From positions 1 to 64,000 of the forward strand of contig NZ_BMMD01000022.1 in assembly GCF_014645655.1 (NCBI RefSeq): a stretch of 64,000 nt of DNA. Reading direction: 5' to 3'. This DNA is from Agromyces bauzanensis (GTDB taxonomy: Bacteria; Actinomycetota; Actinomycetes; Actinomycetales; Microbacteriaceae). A program made the position numbers and the translations under genes. The notes beneath the pieces were generated by a model. The model did not search any database, had not been told where the DNA came from, and saw only the letters and a list, made by a program, of their open reading frames with translations. Shown one piece after another: positions 25,386 through 34,858 of the stretch. Numbering within the stretch: the first letter of the stretch is position 1; each line of letters starts with the position of its first letter.

Positions 25386-26465
25386 GTGCAGGACAGCGCA
25401 GACGACCGATCGCGCCCCGCTCCGTCGTTGCTCACCATCGCAACCGTCGCGACCGCGGCGCCCATGGGCGCGTCCGTCTACCAGGAACGCATTGCTGAGC
25501 GCGCCGCGCAAGCGCTCGGCGATGGCTGGGGCGTCCGCAGGGCGGTGTTCCGTTCGATGTCATCCTCCCTGCCCGGAAACCGCCGTCTCCCGTTCGGAGC
25601 CGTCACAGCCGCCTCGCTCGCGATACGCCGGCAGCTCGGCCGGATGCTCTTCTCGGGCGAAACGGTCACCCACCGAATGAACCTCGAGCTCCCGCCCGCC
25701 CCCGACGGGGACGTCATCACGATCCACGACGTCGTCGCATGGAGATTCCCCGACGAGTCGCCTCCGGTCGCCGCCGCGGCCGAGGAGGCCCGTCGAGCGG
25801 ATGCCGTGATCTGCGTGTCGGAGTTCAGCGCGAACGAGGCCGTCGAGCTCCTCGGCATCCGCGACCCGTACGTCGTGCACAACGGCATCGACGACGCGTT
25901 CTTCGATGCCGCGCCCTTGGCTGAGGCCGAGAGAGCGGCACTGCGGCTGCCCGAGCGCTTCGTGCTGCATGCGGGCGGGGCGTCGAGTCGCAAGAATCTG
26001 CCGGCGCTCGCGGAGGCATGGCCGCTCGTGCATCGGAATCACCCGGATCTCACGCTCGTGCTCAGCGGCCCCCCTCATCCGAGACGCACCGCACTCTTCG
26101 ACGGGATGCCTGGCACACAGTTGCTCGGCCGCGTCGCCGATGGGCTCGTGCCCGGCCTCGTCGCCGGGGCGGCAGCCGTCGTCGTGCCCTCGCTCTACGA
26201 GGGGTTCGGCCTGCCTGTGCTCGAGGCGATGGCCGCGAACGTCCCCGTGGTCGCCGCCCGCACGAGCAGCCTCCCTGAGGTCGCCGGTGTCGCCGCTGTG
26301 CTCGTCGAACCCACGGGCGCCGGTATCGCCGAGGGGCTCCTCGCCGTCACCGGCGATGACTCGGCGGTCACCGCGCTCGTGGCTGCCGGGCGAGCGCGAG
26401 CTGCCGGGTTCACCTGGGACGCCTCGGCGCGAAATCACGCACGGGTGTGGCGCTCGGTCGGATGA
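25386..26465 (+). CDS. GT4-type glycosyltransferase (mannosyltransferase-like)
   Basis: The 359-residue protein has TIHDVVAWRFPDESPP and AVICVSEFSANEAVELLG followed by VVHNGIDDAFF in the first half, and VLHAGGASSRKNLPALAEAW with PSLYEGFGLPVLEAMAANVPVVAAR in the second. This layout is close to bacterial mannosyl- and rhamnosyl-transferases such as WbaZ-like enzymes, but the sugar is not determined. The start is GTG at 25386. It diverges from the GT4 gene at 24060 with about 96 bases between starts. Confidence 0.87.
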   Translation: MQDSADDRSRPAPSLLTIATVATAAPMGASVYQERIAERAAQALGDGWGVRRAVFRSMSSSLPGNRRLPFGAVTAASLAIRRQLGRMLFSGETVTHRMNLELPPAPDGDVITIHDVVAWRFPDESPPVAAAAEEARRADAVICVSEFSANEAVELLGIRDPYVVHNGIDDAFFDAAPLAEAERAALRLPERFVLHAGGASSRKNLPALAEAWPLVHRNHPDLTLVLSGPPHPRRTALFDGMPGTQLLGRVADGLVPGLVAGAAAVVVPSLYEGFGLPVLEAMAANVPVVAARTSSLPEVAGVAAVLVEPTGAGIAEGLLAVTGDDSAVTALVAAGRARAAGFTWDASARNHARVWRSVG

Positions 26466-26478
26466 CCGGCCGCCGGGG

Positions 26479-29400
26479 TCATCCGAGGCTGTAGCGTGCG
26501 TGATACGCGGTGGAGACGCGGGCCCAGCTGAACTCCGACACCCGGGCGGAGCCGGCGCGCGCGAGCCGCACTCGCAGGTCGACATCGTCGTGGACCCGGC
26601 GCAACGCGCTCGCAAGGGCGTCGCGATCGACGGGATCGACGAGGAGACCGTCGATGCCGTCGCGCACGAATTCGGGACCCCCACCACGGTTGGTCATGAT
26701 GAGCGCCGCCCGGGCACGCCACGCCTCGAGGGCGACGATGCCGAACGGTTCGAGGCGGCTCGGGACGGCGACGGCGATCGACCGCTCCATCACACGAGCC
26801 ACCTGGCCGGCGTCAAGACGCCCGAGCAGCTCCGCCCTGCCGGTGAGGCCGAGATCAGCGATCCGCCGCTCGATGGCACCGCGCTCGGGGCCGTCGCCGC
26901 CGATCAGCAGCCGGGTGTCCTCAGGCAGCCCGGCGCTGGCGAAGGCGTCGAGCAGCAGATCGAAACCCTTGAGGGGACCGAGTCGTCCGACCGCGGCGAA
27001 GAAGCGCCGCGGGCCGTCGAGAGCGGCGAGCCGGTCGACCGGCGAGTCGGGATGGCTGACTTCTGCGACTACGCCATTCGGCACCACGCTCCCATCGCGC
27101 AGGCCGAATGAGGTGCGCAGCTCATCGAGCACCCACTCGGATGGCGCGGTGACGAATCGCGCACGGGCCAGTGCCGTTCGCAGCGAACGCCGCAGGAGGG
27201 CGGACCGTGCGAATGCGCCATGGTCGTCGGCAGAGGTCTCGCCGTGCGAGGTGACTGCGATCGGCAGTCTCCACAGCCACGCGAGCACAACCGCGTAGAC
27301 GCCGTTCGGTCCGAAGCAGTGCACGTGCAGCAACTCGGGCCGGAACGATCGCCGAGCTCGCGACCACGCAACCCAGGCCAGCGGCACATCGCGCACCAGC
27401 GCGAGCATCGAACGGAGGTTGCGGGCCGGCAGGGGCGTCGGCAGGTATCGGACCGTGACGCCGTCGACGTCACGAACCCCGAGGTGCTCGCCTCGGTCGA
27501 CGGTCCACACCTCGACCTCAGTGTCGGCTCGCTTCGAGAGCTCGTGCGCAACCTGACGCACGTGCTCTTCGACACCACCGAAATGCGGTGCGTACGACGA
27601 TGAGACGAGCGCCACTCGCCGGACCGGCACCCGGTGACCGCTGACGGCAGCCGCCTCTCGCCGGAAGCGCGACTCCACCCGCACCGGCCCCAGCCGGTAC
27701 AGCGCCGCGCGCCGCCGGGCGGCGCGAGACCGGTCCCCGGACAGCAGGATGCCACGCGCCGTCGCGCCGACCACTTGGCCGAGCCGCGCCCACTGCCAGC
27801 CGAGTGGGCCGTAGTGCTTGCGCAGGTATCGTTCCTGCGACGCGTGGAAGTGCGCCTCCCGTCGCCGCGGGTCGCCGCCGGTTCCCGCGCCGACGTGCAC
27901 CGCGCGCGCCTGCGACACGGCAGCGTGGCTCCAGCCGAGCCGGTGCGCGCGGTACGCCCAGTCGGCCTCCTCGGCGTAGAGGAAGAAGCGCTCGTCGAAC
28001 CCGCCGACCTGGTCGAGCGCCTCGGCGCGCAGCAGCAGCACCGAGCCGATCACGTATGACGGGTCGCGGCGCAGTCTGGCGAGCCCGAGCGCCTCGAGCC
28101 AGGTGCCGCTCGGCGACGGCAGCCACCAGTCGACGCGGGCGACATTGCCGTGCTCGTCGACCTGCGCCGGGCCGACGCTCGCGAGGTCGTCGCGTGCGCG
28201 CAGTGCCCGCTGGAGCACGCCGATGTCGTCGGGTGAGATCGTCGCGTCGGGGTTCAGGAGCAGCATGTCGGCGCCCGGCACCAGCCGGTCGGCGAGCCCG
28301 ACGTTCACGCCGGCAGCGAAGCCGCCGTTGCGGCCCGGGTCGAGGTAGCGCACGCCGAGCTCGGCGCAGAGGGCGGCGATCTCGGGCAGCGACGAGTTGT
28401 CGACGACTGTGGTTGGGAGCGATGCGACGGGTTCGAGTGCGCCGCGCAGCAGTTCTGGCGCGCCGTAGGCGACCACGATCACCTCCACGCCGCGAGCGGT
28501 ATCGGCGCTCCGATCGGCGACGGATGCTTCGTGCCGCACCGCTCGGTAGAGGTCGAGGTACTGGCGACCGACGGCATCCCACGAGCACGTCGCTGCGCGC
28601 TCGAGCCCGCTCGCGCGGAGCCAAGAGGCCCGTGCCCCGCCCGCCTGTACAAGCGCGTCCGCGAGCGCCGCGGTGTCGCCGGCCGGCACCACGACGCCCG
28701 CGCCGCCCACCACGTCCGGCAGCGCCCCTGCGTCGCTCGAGACGACCGGCACGCCGCACGCCATCGCCTCGACGGCGACGCGGCCGAACTGCTCGGTCCA
28801 CGACGGCGTTGGCATTGATGGCACGGCGAGCACGTCGAGCGTGCGGTAGAAGTCGACGACGACGTCGGGATCGATCGGCCCCACGACCTCGACACGGTCG
28901 GCGATGCCCGCCGCGGCAGCACGCACCCCCAGTTCTGGGGCAAGGGGTCCGGAACCGGCGATCCGGAGCCGCAGTCGGGGGTCGCGGGCGATGGCGTCGA
29001 GCAGCACGAGCACGCCCTTCTCGGGCACGAGGCGACCGAGGAAGCCCACGGTGATTTCGTCGCCCACAGGGCTCGCTTCGACAGGCTCAGCGAGCGAGGC
29101 ATCCGTTGGCGTGAACCGCGACGCGTCGATCCCGAGCGGGATCACCCGCGCACGCCCGGCGAACCCCTTGTTTTCGACGATGCGGGCCGCCTCGGCGTTG
29201 CAGGCCGAGATGCCGGATGCCGCGCGCAGCGCCCATCGCTCGAGCCAGCGGAACGGCACGGGGTAGCGTTTCCGCAGGTTCTGGGCGGTATAGAGCACTA
29301 CGGGCGTGCGCCGCGCGTGACGCCGAAGGGCGCGCATCAGCAGGATCTCGGCGGTGGCGAGGGCGAACGGCTCCTCGTGCACGTCGATGACGTCGTAGCG

Positions 29401-29640
29401 CTCGCCGAGCGCTCGCCAGATCGGACGCGGGTCGTAGACGAAGAGCGCGGGGTGGTTGCAGAAGGTGCGCACTCCGATCAAGCGTTCGCCGGCGCGAGGC
29501 TCGAGGCGCACGGGCGTGCCGCCGGCGTGCCACTCCTTCGCGCAGAGCAGCGTGACGTCGACGCCGAGCGCGGTGAGCGCGCGTTCGCGACCGCGCCACT
29601 CATCGACGACCGCGCTGTGCGAGACCCTGAGTGAGCGCAC
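26479..29640 (-). CDS. Three-domain glycosyltransferase GT4-GT2-GT4
   Basis: The 1053-residue protein is a chain of three glycosyltransferases. The first (about 1-370) has ITVGFLGRLVPEKGVLVLLDAI and WTEQFGRVAVEAMACGVPVVSS. The middle one (about 385-660) is of the GT2 rhamnosyltransferase type, with VEVIVVAYGAPELLRGAL, NPDATISPDD and GGFDERFFLYAEEADWAYR. The last (about 690-1053) has SYAPHFGGVEEHVRQVAHEL, FFAAVGRLGPLKGFDLLLDAF and RLEPFGIVALEAWRARAAL. All three keep their motifs. GTG at 29640 is the first start. A dispersed inverted repeat interrupts the first domain around codon 185. Three fused enzymes would pass one glycan along a single chain. Confidence 0.88.
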   Translation of the reverse strand: MRSLRVSHSAVVDEWRGRERALTALGVDVTLLCAKEWHAGGTPVRLEPRAGERLIGVRTFCNHPALFVYDPRPIWRALGERYDVIDVHEEPFALATAEILLMRALRRHARRTPVVLYTAQNLRKRYPVPFRWLERWALRAASGISACNAEAARIVENKGFAGRARVIPLGIDASRFTPTDASLAEPVEASPVGDEITVGFLGRLVPEKGVLVLLDAIARDPRLRLRIAGSGPLAPELGVRAAAAGIADRVEVVGPIDPDVVVDFYRTLDVLAVPSMPTPSWTEQFGRVAVEAMACGVPVVSSDAGALPDVVGGAGVVVPAGDTAALADALVQAGGARASWLRASGLERAATCSWDAVGRQYLDLYRAVRHEASVADRSADTARGVEVIVVAYGAPELLRGALEPVASLPTTVVDNSSLPEIAALCAELGVRYLDPGRNGGFAAGVNVGLADRLVPGADMLLLNPDATISPDDIGVLQRALRARDDLASVGPAQVDEHGNVARVDWWLPSPSGTWLEALGLARLRRDPSYVIGSVLLLRAEALDQVGGFDERFFLYAEEADWAYRAHRLGWSHAAVSQARAVHVGAGTGGDPRRREAHFHASQERYLRKHYGPLGWQWARLGQVVGATARGILLSGDRSRAARRRAALYRLGPVRVESRFRREAAAVSGHRVPVRRVALVSSSYAPHFGGVEEHVRQVAHELSKRADTEVEVWTVDRGEHLGVRDVDGVTVRYLPTPLPARNLRSMLALVRDVPLAWVAWSRARRSFRPELLHVHCFGPNGVYAVVLAWLWRLPIAVTSHGETSADDHGAFARSALLRRSLRTALARARFVTAPSEWVLDELRTSFGLRDGSVVPNGVVAEVSHPDSPVDRLAALDGPRRFFAAVGRLGPLKGFDLLLDAFASAGLPEDTRLLIGGDGPERGAIERRIADLGLTGRAELLGRLDAGQVARVMERSIAVAVPSRLEPFGIVALEAWRARAALIMTNRGGGPEFVRDGIDGLLVDPVDRDALASALRRVHDDVDLRVRLARAGSARVSEFSWARVSTAYHARYSLG
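29071..29095. repeat. REP-like inverted repeat inside a glycosyltransferase gene
   Basis: Arms GCTCGCT (29071-29077) and AGCGAGC (29089-29095) are perfectly complementary around TCGACAGGCTC. The unit resembles the TTCGACA-GCTCAGC repeats I recall as scattered through many Microbacteriaceae genomes. In the protein it encodes a surface stretch (SLAEPVEAS). I did not find another complete copy in the window. Confidence 0.5.
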
Positions 29641-29718
29641 CTCACCTCCCTCGTAGACTTCAATGAAACCCTATCCGTGCAGTGGGCGCGGACCAGCGGC
29701 GGGCAGGAGGGTGACGCG

Positions 29719-30396
29719 GTGGATCGCGACGTGTTCACGGTGCTCGTCGTCTGCGAGGGCAATGTCAATCGTTCGGCGCTGGGTGCCGTGCTGCTCGAGC
29801 GGTGGGCGGAGTGGTACCTGCCCAAGGGCGCCGCCGAGCACGTGCGCGTCACGAGCGCCGGTCTCGGTGCGCCGGTGGGCTCTCGGATGGGTCGGCGGAC
29901 GAAGGTGATCGCCGAAGCGCTCGGCGCCGACGGGTCGCGTCATCGGGCCGCCAAGGTCACCGAGGCGTACGTCCGTACCGCCGACCTCGTGCTCGTCTCG
30001 TCGAGTGACCAGCGCGACAGCGTGTTGGCGCTCGTGCCCGGGGCGCTGGCGCGAACGTTCACGATCCGGGAGGCCGGCCGTGTCGCCGAGGCGCTGCCGG
30101 AGTGGCCTGCCCCCCGTTCGCTGGCCGAGCTGCGCGCGCGCGTATTCGCCATCGCCGACAACCGCATCGCCGGCGCCGGCGACGACGACATCATCGACCC
30201 CCAGGGCAAAGACGACGAGGCGTACCGCCAGATGGCCCGGGAGGAGGTGCCCGCGCTCGCCGAACTCGCGCGGGCACTGTTCGGCATGCCTCGGGCCGAG
30301 ATCGCGGCCTACCGTGAGGCCGTGGAGGCCGCCGAGTACAGCTTCCCGCCGCGCTGGGGTGCCGCATCCGCAGGCACCGTGGGGCGCCGAGCGTGA
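29719..30396 (+). CDS. Low-molecular-weight protein tyrosine phosphatase
   Basis: The 225-residue protein has the signature CEGNVNRS (Cys12 to Arg18), the CX5R(S/T) loop that forms the phosphocysteine, close to the N-terminus as in the family. The general acid is probably the Asp in DDDIIDPQGKDDEAY. It would dephosphorylate the Wzc-like autokinase, as Wzb does in other bacteria. It is longer than the usual 150-190 residues, the extra part lying in the C-terminus. GTG at 29719 follows an AGGAGG site. The next gene starts within its stop codon (GTGA). Confidence 0.87.
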   Translation: MDRDVFTVLVVCEGNVNRSALGAVLLERWAEWYLPKGAAEHVRVTSAGLGAPVGSRMGRRTKVIAEALGADGSRHRAAKVTEAYVRTADLVLVSSSDQRDSVLALVPGALARTFTIREAGRVAEALPEWPAPRSLAELRARVFAIADNRIAGAGDDDIIDPQGKDDEAYRQMAREEVPALAELARALFGMPRAEIAAYREAVEAAEYSFPPRWGAASAGTVGRRA

Positions 30397-31565
30397 CGTT
30401 GCGCGTGCTGCACCTCGACCACACCACGGTCGGCGGCGGAGCGGAATACGCACTGTTCCGGATGCTCCTGGCCGAGCCGGGTTGGTGGCCGTACCTCCTG
30501 CTCGCGCGGTCGCCCGGCGGCAGCGTCGGCGTGTACGACGCGGTGCCAACCCGAATTCCGCGACGGATGTCGGGAGTGCGCCAACCTGCCGGTGCAAGTT
30601 CGGGCGGGCTGCGAGCGGCGGTCTCGGTGGGTGCACGCGTCGTGGCCCAGGCCATCGCGACGCGGTGCTCGCGGGCGTTCGCGACCGCGGACCTGATCGA
30701 CGCCAACACGGCACGCGCGGCCGCCTACGGCGCGCTTGCCGCGCGCTGGTCGCGCAAGCCGTTCGTCGTGCACCTGCGCGACCTCGTCGACCCCGAGGCG
30801 CTCGGCCGGTCGGGTCACGCGCTCATGGTGCGCGTCGTGCTGCCGCGCGCCGACGGCGCGATCGCGAACTCCCGCGCCACGCTGGACTCGGCTCGCCGGT
30901 ACCTGCGATCCGGTGTGATCGCCGAGGTCATTCCGAGTGCGTCGGGGCTGCGCGTCGGCGGGGCGTCGGCGGTCCGGTCCGAGGGCCCCGTCCGGCACGT
31001 CGGAATGCTCGCGCGCATCGACCCGTGGAAGGGGCAGCACCTGCTCCTGGCCGCGTTCGCTCGCGCATTCGGTGGCGACGGTGAGGTGCGCCTGCAGTTC
31101 GCCGGCGATGCGCCCTTCGGCCACGAGGAGCACCTCGAAGAGCTCCGCCGTACGGCCGAAACGCTGGGCGTGGCCGAGCAGGTCGACTTCCTCGGACACG
31201 TCGGCGACATCGACGCCCTGCTCGCCGGGTGGGATGTCGCGGTGCAGGCGTCGACCCGCCCCGAACCGCTCGGCCAGAACGTGCTGCAGTACCTCGCCGC
31301 CGGGCGCGCCGTGATCGCCGCCGACGAGGGCGGCCCCGCCGAGTGGATCACCGACGGCGTCAACGGACTGCTCGTGCCGCCTCGCGACGTCGATGCGCTC
31401 GCGTCGGCGCTGCGCCGCCTCGACGGGGATGCCGTGCTCCGCGCGCGGCTCGCAGCATCCGCCGCCGAGACGCCCGGCCTGCTCGACGACGCGGCCGTGA
31501 CGCGGGCGCATCAGGACTTCTACGAGCGCGTCGTGCGGTTCGTCGCCGAGCGGCGAACGCGCTGA
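30393..31565 (+). CDS. GT4-type glycosyltransferase
   Basis: The 390-residue protein opens VLHLDHTTVGGGAEYALFRML, with the glycine-rich GGGAE loop. The second half has VGMLARIDPWKGQHLLLAAF and STRPEPLGQNVLQYLAAGRAVIAADEGG, where the usual E-x7-E is altered to EPLGQNVLQ. The GTG start overlaps the phosphatase stop, so they are co-translated. It is the rightmost gene of the polysaccharide locus. Fourteen bases after its stop lies the end of the minus-strand ferredoxin remnant. Confidence 0.86.
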   Translation: MTLRVLHLDHTTVGGGAEYALFRMLLAEPGWWPYLLLARSPGGSVGVYDAVPTRIPRRMSGVRQPAGASSGGLRAAVSVGARVVAQAIATRCSRAFATADLIDANTARAAAYGALAARWSRKPFVVHLRDLVDPEALGRSGHALMVRVVLPRADGAIANSRATLDSARRYLRSGVIAEVIPSASGLRVGGASAVRSEGPVRHVGMLARIDPWKGQHLLLAAFARAFGGDGEVRLQFAGDAPFGHEEHLEELRRTAETLGVAEQVDFLGHVGDIDALLAGWDVAVQASTRPEPLGQNVLQYLAAGRAVIAADEGGPAEWITDGVNGLLVPPRDVDALASALRRLDGDAVLRARLAASAAETPGLLDDAAVTRAHQDFYERVVRFVAERRTR

Positions 31566-31578
31566 GCGCGCACTGGCG

Positions 31579-31722
31579 CTACGCCCGCACCGCCACCGCC
31601 GCCACTCTCCGGGGTGGATGTAGAGCGAGCGCTCGCCCCTCGTAGATGCAGTCGACCGGGCACTCGTCGACGCGCGCGCGGTCCTTGACGTCGACGCAGG
31701 GCAGCGCGATGACGTACGTCAC
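31579..31722 (-). pseudogene. fdxA: Truncated 7Fe ferredoxin gene
   Basis: The 47-codon frame begins VTYVIALPCVDVKDRARVDE, followed by CPVDCIYEG, which is the first third of the FdxA-type ferredoxin (normally about 105 residues). Cys17, a cluster ligand in the family, is Arg. After EGGR an extra G shifts the frame: in the +1 frame the expected ERSLYIHP can still be read, but the later cysteines are lost and a stop comes early. The GTG overlaps the end of fprA as GTGA, as in intact operons. Without the second half it cannot bind its clusters, so the operon's electron carrier seems lost here. Confidence 0.8.
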
Positions 31723-33168
31723 GACCCCACCAGCGCGCCGGCCCGCGAGATCTCCACCTGCTCGTCGCGCGGCACGACCTTCACGCGCTCGCGTGCGACG
31801 TCGGCGTACGCGGCATCCGTCGGCTCCCACGCCTCACCCAAGCCGCGCTCGTGCGCGTCGAGCCCGAGCCATCCGGCCCAGGTCGTGAAGCGGATGCCGC
31901 GAGTCTCGAGCACCTCGAGCACCTCGCCGCCGTCTGGCCCCGCGTCGACCTGCGGCGCGGGCAGCGCGCCGGCTGCGGCATCCGCCACCAGGTTCGTGAC
32001 GGTCTCGAGCGCGTCACCCTTCGTGTGGCCGATGAGGCCCACCGGGCCGCGCTTGATCCAGCCGGTCGCGTAGACGCCGGGGATCGGTGCGCCCGAGGCA
32101 TCCGTCACCCGGCCGCCGTCGTTCGGGATCACCGCACGACGCTCGTCGAACGGCACGCCCGGCACAGGCGAGCTCGCGTAGCCGACGGCGCGGTACACGG
32201 CCTGCACGGGCACGTCGACGAACTCGCCTGTGCCCTCGACCGAGCCGTCGCCCACGGGGCGGGTGCGCTCGAAGCGCACGCCCTCGACGCGGTCGGCGCC
32301 GAGCACCTCGACGGGTGCGTGCAGGAAGTGCAGGTGCAGGCGACGCGACGCGGTGCGATCGGCCGCCGAGCCGGTCGACGAACTCGCCGAAGCGCGCCAC
32401 CCGTTCAGCGTGCGGGAAATGACCTTCACCTGGTTGTTCGAGGCGTGCAGCTGCTCGGCGTGCGGGTCGCCGGCGGCGCGCTCGAAGTCGTCGTCGTACA
32501 CGATCACGTCGACGTCGGGCACCTCGCCGAGCTCGCGCAGCTCGATGGGCGTGAACTTCACGTGGATCGGTCCGCGGCGGCCGAACACGTGCACGTCGGT
32601 CACGGGCGACGCCTCGAGGCCGGCGACCACGTTGGCCGGGACATCCGTCGAGACGAGGTCCTTCGGATGCTTCGCCAGCATGCGTGCGGTCGAGCGCGAC
32701 GTTGCCGTTGCCGATGACCGCCACCTGTTCGGCCTCGAGCGGCCAGTCGCGCGGCACGTCGGGGTGGCCGTCGTACCAGGCGACGAAGTGGGCCGCGCCG
32801 AAGGAGCCGGGCAGGTCGATGCCGGGGATCTCCAGCGGGGCATCCTTGAGCGCGCCCGTTGCGAGGATGACTGCGTGGTACCGCGCGCGCAGCTCGTCGA
32901 CCGTCACGTCGCGGCCCACCTCGACATTGCCGATCAGGCGGATCGTGCCCGCGTCGAGCATCTCGTGCAGCGACGTGACGATGCCCTTGATGCGCGGGTG
33001 ATCGGGTGCGACGCCGTAGCGGATGAGGCCGTATGGCGCGGGCAGCGACTCGAACAGGTCGATCGCGACCTCGCCGCCGGCCTCGGCGACCTGGCGGTGC
33101 AGGATGTTGCCGGCGTAGATGCCGGCCGGGCCGGCGCCGACGATCGCGACGCGGAGGGAGAGGGTCAT
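31719..33168 (-). pseudogene. fprA: Ferredoxin-NADP reductase FprA, interrupted by a frameshift
   Basis: The gene encodes an adrenodoxin-reductase-like FAD/NADP enzyme of about 480 residues that would pass electrons from NADPH to ferredoxin for sulfite reduction. The first part starts at ATG 33168 with RVAIVGAGPAGIYAGNIL (FAD-binding GxGxxG) and runs to VAVIGNGNVALD. There, near 32689, two bases are missing and the frame moves; reading continues as ARMLAKHPKDL to the natural end at 31719, with YATGWIKRGPVGLIG intact. A single two-base deletion therefore splits the protein between its FAD and NADP parts. The rest is well kept, so it is a recent loss or an assembly error. The start overlaps cobA as ATGA. 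Confidence 0.85.
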
Positions 33169-33944
33169 CGGGTGGTGGCCTTTCGGCGGGGTTCGAGCGC
33201 CTCGGGCGCATACGGGCTGAGGGAGACGACGTCGCCGACCACGACGACGGCGGGCGAGCGGATGCCGCGCCGCGCCGCCTGCAGCGCGATCGTGTCGAGC
33301 GTCCCGATGGTCACGCGCTGGCGCGGCCCGTAGCCGTCCTCGATGACGGCGACGGGGCATCCGCCGCCGCGCCCGCCGCGGGCGAGGGTGATCGCGGAGT
33401 TCGCGAGCGTGCCGATGCCCATGAGCAGCACGACCGTGTGGTCGCTTCCGCCGCCGAGGGACCGGATCTGGTCGTGGCCGGTGACCACGGTGAACGTGGT
33501 CGCGAGGCCGCGGTGCGTGAGCGGGATGCCGGCGATGGCGGGCACAGAGCTCGCGCTCGTGATGCCCGGCACCACGTCGACGTCGATGCCGTGGTCGCGG
33601 CAGAACACGAGCTCCTCGCCGCCGCGTCCGAAGATGTACGGGTCGCCGCCCTTGAGGCGCACGACGCGCCTGCCGTCGCGGGCGAGCGTCACGAGCAACT
33701 CGTTGATCGCGTCCTGCGGCACGGCGTGATGGCCGGGCAGCTTGCCGACGTCGATCACCTCGGCACGAAGCTCCACGCCCGCGGCGGCGAGCCCGTCGAG
33801 CACCGCGCGGGCACCCAGCCGGTCGGCCACGATCACGTCGGCGGCCTCGAGGGCGCGCAGTCCCCGGATGGTGAGGAGGCCCGGGTCGCCCGGTCCGGCG
33901 CCGACGAGCGCGACGGTGCCGTTCGGCGCGACGGTGCCGCTCAT
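33165..33944 (-). CDS. cobA: Uroporphyrinogen-III C-methyltransferase
   Basis: The 259-residue protein methylates uroporphyrinogen III to precorrin-2 with SAM, the first step to siroheme for sulfite reductase. It has VALVGAGPGDPGLLTIRGLR, the SAM-binding GGDPYIFGRGGEEL and VVPGITSASSVPAIAGIPLTHR. It is the single-domain SumT form without the oxidase/chelatase part of CysG, which fits the separate chelatase-like gene at 41816. It overlaps the permease gene upstream and fprA downstream by four bases each. Confidence 0.93.
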   Translation of the reverse strand: MSGTVAPNGTVALVGAGPGDPGLLTIRGLRALEAADVIVADRLGARAVLDGLAAAGVELRAEVIDVGKLPGHHAVPQDAINELLVTLARDGRRVVRLKGGDPYIFGRGGEELVFCRDHGIDVDVVPGITSASSVPAIAGIPLTHRGLATTFTVVTGHDQIRSLGGGSDHTVVLLMGIGTLANSAITLARGGRGGGCPVAVIEDGYGPRQRVTIGTLDTIALQAARRGIRSPAVVVVGDVVSLSPYAPEALEPRRKATTR

Positions 33945-34858
33945 CGCGCACCTCCCTGCAGCAGTCCTCGCCGGCGGAGCATCCGTCGCTCGAGCGGGGC
34001 GAACACCACGAGCTCGATGAGGATGCCGATCGCGAGGATCACGAGGATGGTCGCGAGCACGCCCGCGAGGTCGGCGAGCTCTCGGCTCTGGTCGAGCATC
34101 GAGCCCAGGCCGAAGCCGATCGTGCCGCCCACGGCGATGATCTCGGCGGCCATCAGCGACCGCCACGAGAACGCCCAGCCCTGCTTGAGCCCGGCGACGT
34201 ATCCGGGCAGCGCGGCGGGGAGCACCACGAGGGTCGCGAGCCGGCCGGGTCCGGCGCCGAGCACGGTGCCCACGCGGCGCAGCTGGGGCGGCACCTGGTC
34301 GACGCCCGAGATCAGCCCGTTCACGATGGACGGCACGGCGCCCATGAGCACGACGAAGTAGACCGTGGCATCCGTGAGCCCGAACCAGATGATCGCGGCC
34401 GGCACCCACGCGACCGACGGCAGCACCTGCAGGCCAGAGATGATGGGGCCGATCGCGCGGCGCAGCGGCTTCACCTCGGCGAGCAGCAGCCCCAGTGGGG
34501 TGCCGACGACGACGGCGATGAGGAAGCCGAGCACGCCCCGCTCCAGGCTCGTGGCCACCGCGAGCTGCAGGCGGCCCGACTCCCACGCCCCGCCGATCGC
34601 GGCGGCGACCTCCAGGGGACCGGGCGCGAGGTCGGGGCGGGGCTGGGTGATCACGACGTAGAGCTGCCACGCGGCGATGAGCGCGAGCACGAACACGATG
34701 GGCGGCACGACGCTCGTCGTGAACCGGCGCCACGCGTTCGGGGCCCGGTCGGCGTCGGTCTGCAGCCGGTCGAGGCCGGCCTCGAGGCTGCGCAGGTCGT
34801 CGTTCTCGGGGTGGGTTGTCGCGCCAGGCGGCTCCTCGAGCAGGGCGTCATGCGGCAT
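33941..34858 (-). CDS. ssuC: ABC transporter permease, sulfonate/sulfate type
   Basis: The 305-residue protein has about six membrane helices after a charged N-terminal tail of some 40 residues. The cytoplasmic coupling segment LKQGWAFSWRSLMAAEII is the EAA-like loop of SsuC/TauC-type permeases. The start ATG 34858 overlaps the end of the ATPase gene by 11 bases. Together with the ATPase and binding protein it imports an organic or inorganic sulfur compound. Being inside the assimilation operon suggests sulfate or a sulfonate feeds directly into CysND. Confidence 0.87.
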   Translation of the reverse strand: MPHDALLEEPPGATTHPENDDLRSLEAGLDRLQTDADRAPNAWRRFTTSVVPPIVFVLALIAAWQLYVVITQPRPDLAPGPLEVAAAIGGAWESGRLQLAVATSLERGVLGFLIAVVVGTPLGLLLAEVKPLRRAIGPIISGLQVLPSVAWVPAAIIWFGLTDATVYFVVLMGAVPSIVNGLISGVDQVPPQLRRVGTVLGAGPGRLATLVVLPAALPGYVAGLKQGWAFSWRSLMAAEIIAVGGTIGFGLGSMLDQSRELADLAGVLATILVILAIGILIELVVFAPLERRMLRRRGLLQGGAR

